From the NCBI GenBank assembly GCA_039917855.1, contig JBDSIR010000005.1, positions 1-14,222 of the forward strand: a DNA stretch of 14,222 bases, in the 5' to 3' direction. This document shows positions 12,391 through 14,222 of this stretch, piece by piece. The notes under the pieces were generated by a model, which was not told the origin of the DNA, made no database searches, and worked only from the letters and a program-made list of their open reading frames with translations. Source of the stretch: CAMLHU01 sp039917855. Lineage in GTDB: Bacteria; Gemmatimonadota; Gemmatimonadetes; Gemmatimonadales; GWC2-71-9. The translations under genes and the position numbers were made by a program. Numbering within the stretch: the first letter of the stretch is position 1; each line of letters starts with the position of its first letter.

Positions 12391-12804
12391 ATGCGCCCCA
12401 TCTCCACACTCGACGCCCCGAAACCGTTCGGCCACTACAGCCAGGCGGTGGTCCACGCCGGTATGGTGTACGTGGCCGGGATGCTCCCCATCGACCCCGC
12501 TTCGGGCAAGCTGGTGGAGGGCGGGATCGAGGCCCAGGCAGAACGCACGATGAAGAACGTCGAGGCGGTACTCGAGGCGGCAGGTTCCGATCTCGACCGT
12601 CTTGTCTCCGTCACGATCTACGTCACCGACATGTCCTACTGGCCCAAGGTCAACGAGATCTTCGCACGCTTCCTCGGCGACCATCGTCCGGCTCGGGCGG
12701 TGGTCCCGGTACTTCCCCTGCGCCACGGCGCCTTCCTCGAGATCCAGGCGATCGCCGGGGTCGACCCGGACAAGTCGCGCGCGAGCGGGGAACACCTGGC
12801 CTGA
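12391..12804 (+). CDS. ridA: RidA-family enamine/imine deaminase
   Basis: The 137-residue protein of the YjgF/YER057c/UK114 family hydrolyses reactive enamine and imine intermediates (such as 2-aminoacrylate) made by PLP enzymes. Seen: GHYSQAV near the N-terminus (Y16), VYVAGMLPID, the catalytic-type arginine in RPARAVVPV (R102) and the glutamate in FLEIQAIA (E117). This residue set is that of the active RidA subgroup. The protein is slightly longer than usual (about 125-130) because of a C-terminal tail, DPDKSRASGEHLA. AAGGA lies 4 nt before the ATG and supports this start. The gene is the last of the + strand series, followed by repeats and a hairpin. Confidence 0.92.
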   Translation: MRPISTLDAPKPFGHYSQAVVHAGMVYVAGMLPIDPASGKLVEGGIEAQAERTMKNVEAVLEAAGSDLDRLVSVTIYVTDMSYWPKVNEIFARFLGDHRPARAVVPVLPLRHGAFLEIQAIAGVDPDKSRASGEHLA

Positions 12805-12808
12805 CAGC

Positions 12809-12882
12809 GTGAGGGGTGAGGAGTAAGAGGAGTAAGGAGTGAGGGGGCCTACCGTCGAGATCTCGACCATAGACCCCCTCAC
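12809..12882. repeat. Heptamer array and 44-bp palindrome after ridA
   Basis: From 12809 to 12847 the + strand runs in 7-mers of GTGAGGG/GTGAGGA/GTAAGAG type. The last unit leads into a palindrome whose arms, 12839-12860 and 12861-12882, match at 19 of 22 positions; its centre GTCGAGATCTCGAC (12854-12867) is perfect. The C-rich stretch after it, to about 12913, resembles the heptamers in reverse complement. No gene is present. Confidence 0.75.
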
Positions 12883-12914
12883 CTGTATCCCCCACCCTTA
12901 CCCCTTGGGTCACT

Positions 12915-12967
12915 GGCGCCGGCGCCGGAGAGTTCGCTATCCACAGGCCTTCAGATAGGGCCTGTGG
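12915..12967. terminator. Convergent-gap hairpins (possible two-way terminator)
   Basis: GGCGCCGGCGCC (12915-12926) is a perfect palindrome. After it CCACAGGCC (12941-12949) pairs with GGCCTGTGG (12959-12967) around a 9-nt loop. The site lies between the convergent ridA (+) and ABC permease (-) genes, where a terminator serving both is expected. Neither strand has a good T-tract, so termination is uncertain. Confidence 0.4.
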
Positions 12968-12989
12968 GGAGATGGTTGCGTTGAGAACA

Positions 12990-13853
12990 TTACTTCCCGA
13001 GTCCTGCCGGCGCCCGCGCCCTTCCGACCAGGCCCGCGAGCCCCAGCAGGGTGAGAACATATGGCAGGACAAGGAAGAGCTGGTACGGCAGATCGAGTCC
13101 CATCCCCTGCAACAGGAACTGGAGCGCCTGAAGGGCACCGAACAGGAGTGCGGCAGCGAGGACGCCAAAAGGGTGCCACCGGCCCAGCACTACGATCGCG
13201 ATCGCCACGAAGCCTCGCCCCGCCGTCATCTTCTCGGCGAAGCTCCCGACCTGCGCGAGTACCAGCGTCCCGCCAGCCAATCCGGCGAACGCACCGGCGA
13301 TCAGGAGCGCGACCGTCTGTGTCCTCTCCACTGCGACGCCATTCGCGACGGCGGCCTGACGGTCCTCTCCGGCGGCCCGCAATGCCAGTCCCCATGTCGT
13401 CCGATGGAGGATCCACCAGACGCAGGGAACAGCGAACAGGGCACAGGCGCTCAGGACCCAGGGAGACTTGAGCGTCTCGAGCGCCTGTGGACTCTCTCCT
13501 GAGCCCAGCGTCGCGCGGTAGATCGAGCCGGTCAGTCCGACCGCGCCCAGGGTGACGGCGGTGCCGGTGATGACCTGGTCGGCGCGGGCCCGCACCGCGA
13601 CGACGGCGACGACCCCACCACAGAGCGCTCCGACTGCGATCGCCGCCACCATCCCGATCTCCGGGCCGGCCAACGTGCCTGCCAGCGCGGCGGCCAGCGC
13701 GCCCATCACCATCGCGCCCTCGATCCCGAGGTTGAGCACACCGGCACGCTCGGCGATGAGCTCACCCGTGGCGGCGAGCAGGAGCGGCGTCGCGATGCGG
13801 AGCGCCGCGGCGAGGAATCCGGCGAGTAGGTCGAGTTCGGTCATCGCCAACAT
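12990..13853 (-). CDS. Nucleoside-type ABC transporter permease (YufQ/NupQ-like)
   Basis: This 287-residue permease of the BPD_transp_2 (branched-chain/ribose/nucleoside) family has about eight or more hydrophobic segments. Its best signature is GELIAERAGVLNLGIEGAMVMGA (residues about 26-48), which matches the 'GER.GV.NIG.EG.M' motif of the second permease in BmpA-NupPQO-type nucleoside importers. A second useful part is LRAAGEDRQAAVANGV, the coupling region toward the ATPase. It would act in the inner membrane with the permease upstream at 13955, an ATPase and a lipoprotein that lie outside the window. The start is uncertain: the ATG at 13853 or the in-frame ATG at 13844 (MTELDLL, the more usual beginning). 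A 16-17 bp inverted repeat stands just upstream. Confidence 0.88.
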   Translation of the reverse strand: MLAMTELDLLAGFLAAALRIATPLLLAATGELIAERAGVLNLGIEGAMVMGALAAALAGTLAGPEIGMVAAIAVGALCGGVVAVVAVRARADQVITGTAVTLGAVGLTGSIYRATLGSGESPQALETLKSPWVLSACALFAVPCVWWILHRTTWGLALRAAGEDRQAAVANGVAVERTQTVALLIAGAFAGLAGGTLVLAQVGSFAEKMTAGRGFVAIAIVVLGRWHPFGVLAAALLFGALQALQFLLQGMGLDLPYQLFLVLPYVLTLLGLAGLVGRARAPAGLGK

Positions 13854-13868
13854 CCCGAAGAACCACTT

Positions 13869-13948
13869 ACCACGGAGACACGGAGCTCTGTTGGTGAGAC
13901 CACAGTTTCGCTCTTGGTGAACCTCCGTGCCCTCCGTGTCTCCGTGGT
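13869..13948. repeat. Inverted repeat CCACGGAGACACGGAG between ABC permease genes
   Basis: CCACGGAGACACGGAG (13870-13885) has a perfect reverse complement at 13932-13947; with the flanking A and T (13869 and 13948) the arms reach 17 bp. The right arm is preceded by a further CCTCCGTG copy (13922-13929), so the unit is partly tandem. From memory, repeats of this CACGGAGACACGGAG type are widely dispersed in several phyla. It fills most of the 101-bp gap between two genes that should be co-transcribed. Confidence 0.85.
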
Positions 13949-13954
13949 GCGCAT

Positions 13955-14222
13955 TTATTCCTTCTCCCCCTGGTGACGGCTCGCGACGAGGATCGTGATG
14001 ATCACGACCGCTTCCACGACGTATACCACCACGCTCGGCACCCCGGCATCGCGCTGCATTCCCGCGGCCCCCGCCTCGAGTGCGCCGAAGAGGACCCCGC
14101 TCACCACCACCCCGCGCGGGTCGAGCCGGGCGAGGAGTGCGACCGCGATCCCGGTGAATCCATATCCGGGGCTGAGGTTCTGGAAGAGCGCGTAGCTCAC
14201 GCCGCTCACCTCGACCGCTCCG
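13955..14222 (-). CDS. Nucleoside-type ABC transporter permease, C-terminal part (YufP/NupP-like)
   Basis: Only the last 88 or so residues are in the window; the frame continues past the right edge with codons for GAVE before VSGVSYALFQ. Seen: LSPGYGFTGIAVALLARLDPRGVVVSGVLFGAL, a motif typical of the first permease of nucleoside-type ABC importers (SPG-GF-AIAVALLG in relatives). A last membrane helix, SVVVYVVEAVVIITILVA, is followed by a short charged tail (SRHQGEKE). A GTG at 14209 could be mistaken for a start, but it lies in the middle of the conserved region, so the gene is truncated by the window and not by mutation. It is upstream of, and in the same direction as, the NupQ-like gene, as in known operons. 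Confidence 0.82.
   Translation of the reverse strand, partial: GAVEVSGVSYALFQNLSPGYGFTGIAVALLARLDPRGVVVSGVLFGALEAGAAGMQRDAGVPSVVVYVVEAVVIITILVASRHQGEKE

Noticed and set aside
10863..12407. A 514-codon open frame on the - strand across queG, VOC and PlsC
   Set aside because: It spans three well-supported genes on the other strand and contains no recognisable domain.
1..14222. tRNA, rRNA or other structured RNA genes, and a defence or biosynthetic cluster
   Set aside because: I saw no tRNA-like cloverleaf, rRNA segment, riboswitch-like block, toxin-antitoxin pair or defence-type domain set by reading; a covariance-model scan was not possible here.

Overview
The window is GC-rich (roughly two thirds G+C by eye), with GC-ending codons and densely packed genes. 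The mix of genes is a soil or environmental type: a diheme cytochrome c, an NDH-2-like dehydrogenase, a GAF histidine kinase, a Spinster-type MFS transporter and a RAYT. Together with many short palindromic and 7-8 bp tandem repeats between genes, it suggests a Gemmatimonadota-like bacterium. That placement is an inference from gene content and style; no rRNA or other phylogenetic marker is present.

Layout. Positions 10-2007 (+) hold a DinB-like protein, a GNAT acetyltransferase and a membrane-anchored diheme cytochrome c. Positions 2008-2365 are a repeat-filled gap with an octamer tandem array and a large inverted repeat. A small unknown gene (2366-2590), an SDR oxidoreductase coupled by a 4-bp overlap to a BFD-like [2Fe-2S] protein, and a GAF sensor histidine kinase follow, up to 5289. 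Positions 5290-6311 form a REP/RAYT module: a small HUH transposase (5554-6003) between several hairpin repeats, two of which are near-identical copies flanking the gene. Positions 6312-8574 (-) are a LOG-family nucleotide hydrolase followed by an overlapping MFS transporter with about 14 predicted membrane segments. A divergent promoter region at 8575-8652 separates them from a long + strand series: small conserved-looking protein, NDH-2-like FAD dehydrogenase, QueG, VOC protein, PlsC-like acyltransferase and RidA (to 12804). A repeat-rich convergent gap (12805-12989) precedes two - strand permeases of a nucleoside-type ABC importer; the second runs off the right edge.

How the genes work together. 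Most are housekeeping: respiration (NDH-2, cytochrome c), tRNA queuosine synthesis (QueG), phospholipid synthesis (PlsC), enamine/imine detoxification (RidA) and nucleoside uptake. The tightest pairings are SDR/BFD-like (GTGA overlap), NDH-2/QueG (ATGA overlap) and LOG/MFS (11-nt overlap).

I found no clear undescribed defence or biosynthetic system. The most unusual content is between the genes. There are several independent families of short repeats, a RAYT flanked by REP-like hairpins, an octamer repeat that occurs both between genes and inside the queG reading frame, and a recurring TANANT box placed 5-6 nt before start codons that suggests leaderless transcripts.
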